From the IMG/VR virus record IMGVR_UViG_3300034418_006039, positions 1 through 32,365 of that record: a stretch of DNA of 32,365 bases; one strand, 5' to 3'. Below, piece after piece: positions 31,185 to 32,365 of this stretch (the stretch's first letter is position 1; each line of letters begins with the position of its first letter). The notes under the pieces are model-generated. The model did not search any database, had not been told where the DNA came from, and saw nothing but the letters and a program-made list of their open reading frames with translations. Origin of the DNA: a virus. The translations under genes were made by a program, and so were the position numbers.

Positions 31185-31790
31185 CTATTCTTCTATCTGT
31201 GCTTGATATGCGAACACAATTGCCCGAACAGTCATGTTTGTGTTACCAGAAGGAGGGATACACCCGATTGCAAAAGTGTTATTGCGCTCCAACACAAATG
31301 GCCTTGCCGCTTGTTCAATCTCTTGGCGGCGTGTAGTGCTAGATAGAGTCACAATGCCCACGTTAGTGCCGTCAGTGAGTGTGCGGCCTTCTTGACCAAC
31401 ATAAGCTAGTCCCGGCATGACATCTGGACCGGAGAAATTACGATTACGCACTGTAGCATTTGTTGCGCCGCTGACAATAGTTCCTGATGTACCATTTTTA
31501 TACAGTGTAAATCGAGTGTCGTTTGTGCCGCCCCCCGTAGAATCACCATTGGTGAAAATGTAGTTTGTGATAAACAGTTTTGTGTTACTTGCGGGTATAT
31601 ACTTAATCCACAACAGTATGGATTCAGAGTCAGACGTAAGTGTTACATCTCCAGTAAGAATAGTGACGTGGCGCTGAAAATAAGCGGTGTATGCCCCCGG
31701 CGTAATAGACTCAGAGATAACACTCAACTGATTATCACCAAGCACCTTAACAAGTTTTCCGCTAGGTCCTTCAAGCATTGTATTAGACAT
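31185..31790 (-). CDS. Beta-rich virion-type protein, paralogue of the 30546 gene, 201 aa
   Basis: Starts MSNTMLEGPSGKLVKVLG, then the shared NQLSVISES motif. Further strands are VTILTGDVTLTSDSESILLW, LFITNYIFTNGD and the closing NTNMTVRAIVFAYQAQ. It resembles phage head-fibre type proteins of about 200 residues. A small third protein at 31816 may belong with them. Like its neighbours it has few cysteines and no membrane segment. Ribosome binding site: AAAGGTGA. Confidence 0.7.
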   Translation of the reverse strand: MSNTMLEGPSGKLVKVLGDNQLSVISESITPGAYTAYFQRHVTILTGDVTLTSDSESILLWIKYIPASNTKLFITNYIFTNGDSTGGGTNDTRFTLYKNGTSGTIVSGATNATVRNRNFSGPDVMPGLAYVGQEGRTLTDGTNVGIVTLSSTTRRQEIEQAARPFVLERNNTFAIGCIPPSGNTNMTVRAIVFAYQAQIEE

Positions 31791-31815
31791 TAGTTATCAC
31801 CTTTATTAGATGGCA

Positions 31816-32049
31816 TTACTGACCAATGCCTTTCAGGAGCAGATTAGTGATCTGTTGTTCATGTATCAACGTATGTAGCAGATTGTTAGTTTCCCGCAAT
31901 TCTAAAACCAATGAGGAATCAATGCGTGCGTCTACCTCAAGTGCCCCATCATTTGTTAGTTGAATAGGGACACGTTTTTCCCCATTTTGGATAGTTCCAA
32001 GGGCGAGTTGTCCCCGCGTTGTATCCACTCGTGGATGACGACCAGACAT
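31816..32049 (-). CDS. Small protein with strand then helix, 77 aa
   Basis: The gene starts at ATG 32049 (MSGRHPRVDTTRGQLALG), two bases after the upstream stop. The first 45 residues form strands (KRVPIQLTNDGALEVDARID), similar in style to the N-terminus of the two beta-rich paralogues downstream. The last 30 are a helix (SSLVLELRETNNLLHTLIHE) followed by QQITNLLLKGIGQ. A longer frame to 32115 gives an absurd Cys/Trp-rich start read from a CA-rich repeat and was rejected. It could be a minor partner of the neighbouring proteins. Confidence 0.65.
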   Translation of the reverse strand: MSGRHPRVDTTRGQLALGTIQNGEKRVPIQLTNDGALEVDARIDSSLVLELRETNNLLHTLIHEQQITNLLLKGIGQ

Positions 32050-32051
32050 TG

Positions 32052-32327
32052 TTAAACAAAAACCCCAACAACAACCCCAACAACAATTGCAACAACACCA
32101 ACAATTGCAACCCATTTGAAGTTGCTACCATCGTCCATCTTTGCAGACACTTTTTGGTACTCAGAGTGGACTTTTGCTTGCACCTCTGACGGCACTTCGT
32201 CAATCTTTGCCTCAACACTGTCGCCAAACTGTTTTGCGCGCTGGTAAGCCGCATCTGCCGATTCAGTTGCACTCTTGCGGAAAGCTTCCGCCTTTGCTTC
32301 AAGATCAGGATGGTATCTAATGGTCAT
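32052..32327 (-). CDS. Tail-anchored membrane protein, 91 aa
   Basis: Residues 1-68 are a charged helix (DLEAKAEAFRKSATESADAA, then AKIDEVPSEVQAKVHSEYQK), and the last about 20 are one span (WVAIVGVVAIVVGVVVGVFV). The protein would sit in the membrane by its C-terminus with the bulk in the cytoplasm. The ATG overlaps the stop of the upstream gene (ATGA). Function unknown; small tail-anchored proteins in phages may be lysis or exclusion factors, but nothing decides this. Confidence 0.7.
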   Translation of the reverse strand: MTIRYHPDLEAKAEAFRKSATESADAAYQRAKQFGDSVEAKIDEVPSEVQAKVHSEYQKVSAKMDDGSNFKWVAIVGVVAIVVGVVVGVFV

Positions 32328-32365
32328 CGGTTCTCGTCCTCTATTTTCTGGTTGGCGATTCTGTC
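32324..32365 (-). CDS. C-terminal end of a gene cut by the window edge
   Basis: The last 13 codons of an open frame (DRIANQKIEDENR) end with TGA overlapping the ATG of the next gene. It indicates that the minus-strand operon extends beyond the window. Nothing can be said about the product. Confidence 0.5.
   Translation of the reverse strand, partial: DRIANQKIEDENR

Noticed and set aside
32050-32115. N-terminal extension of the 31816 gene with a Cys/Trp-rich start
   Set aside because: It is the antisense-frame reading of a CAACAACCC-type repeat inside the upstream membrane gene. The upstream stop and ATG at 32049 give a normal junction.
1-32365. CRISPR arrays, tRNA genes, insertion sequences, integrase or attachment sites
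   Set aside because: I found no spaced direct repeats, no cloverleaf, no transposase motif and no recombinase in either strand of this window.

Overview
The window is a stretch of a tailed double-stranded DNA phage genome (Caudoviricetes). Most of it is one long late module read right to left on the minus strand: small packaging-side genes, small and large terminase, portal, scaffold, major capsid protein (MCP), a capsid-associated protein, adaptor, a nozzle-type tail protein, fibre genes, very large internal/ejection-type virion proteins, holin and endolysin. There is no sheath, tape measure or long-tail module, and a large portal is followed by adaptor and nozzle proteins, so a podovirus-like (short-tailed) virion is the best reading. 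Sigma70-like promoters, a gene-transfer-agent-type holin and a GH24 lysozyme fit a Gram-negative, probably aquatic, host. The host and genus cannot be fixed from the sequence alone.

Layout. 1-1533 (+): a cut-off gene, three small unknown genes and an HNH nuclease, convergent with the late operon. 1513-3419 (-): lysozyme, an unknown protein and the holin, with a small membrane-protein gene (2053-2247) on the opposite strand under its own promoter and a strong ribosome binding site. 3416-11719: large repeat-rich virion proteins, likely DNA-ejection proteins. 11721-15163: membrane protein, DUF4376 protein, LamG-like protein and main fibre. 15166-15801: free-standing HNH gene. 15805-18142: nozzle and adaptor. 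18158-19075: a DUF115-like protein, an accessory gene. 19146-22783: capsid-associated protein, intron with homing-type nuclease, MCP, a promoter region, and scaffold. 22865-28606: unknown protein, helical protein, portal, terL, terS. 28599-32365: small basic, zinc-ribbon, coiled-coil and beta-rich proteins, some of them paralogous. Genes are tightly packed with many ATGA-type overlaps, which suggests translational coupling.

The most notable find lies between the MCP and the capsid-associated gene. A nearly complete group IA intron core (P1, P2, P3, P4, P6, P7, P7.1, P7.2, P8, P9, P10) is readable by eye. It carries an endonuclease VII-like homing gene and appears to be inserted exactly at the MCP stop codon. 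The intron starts with UAA, so the capsid protein is complete whether or not splicing occurs. The last 16 codons of the MCP are present a second time at the other end of the intron. There they encode 15 of 16 identical residues, but the third base differs in 14 of the 16 codons. This looks like a scar of homing between diverged phages, or else an alternative C-terminal exon.
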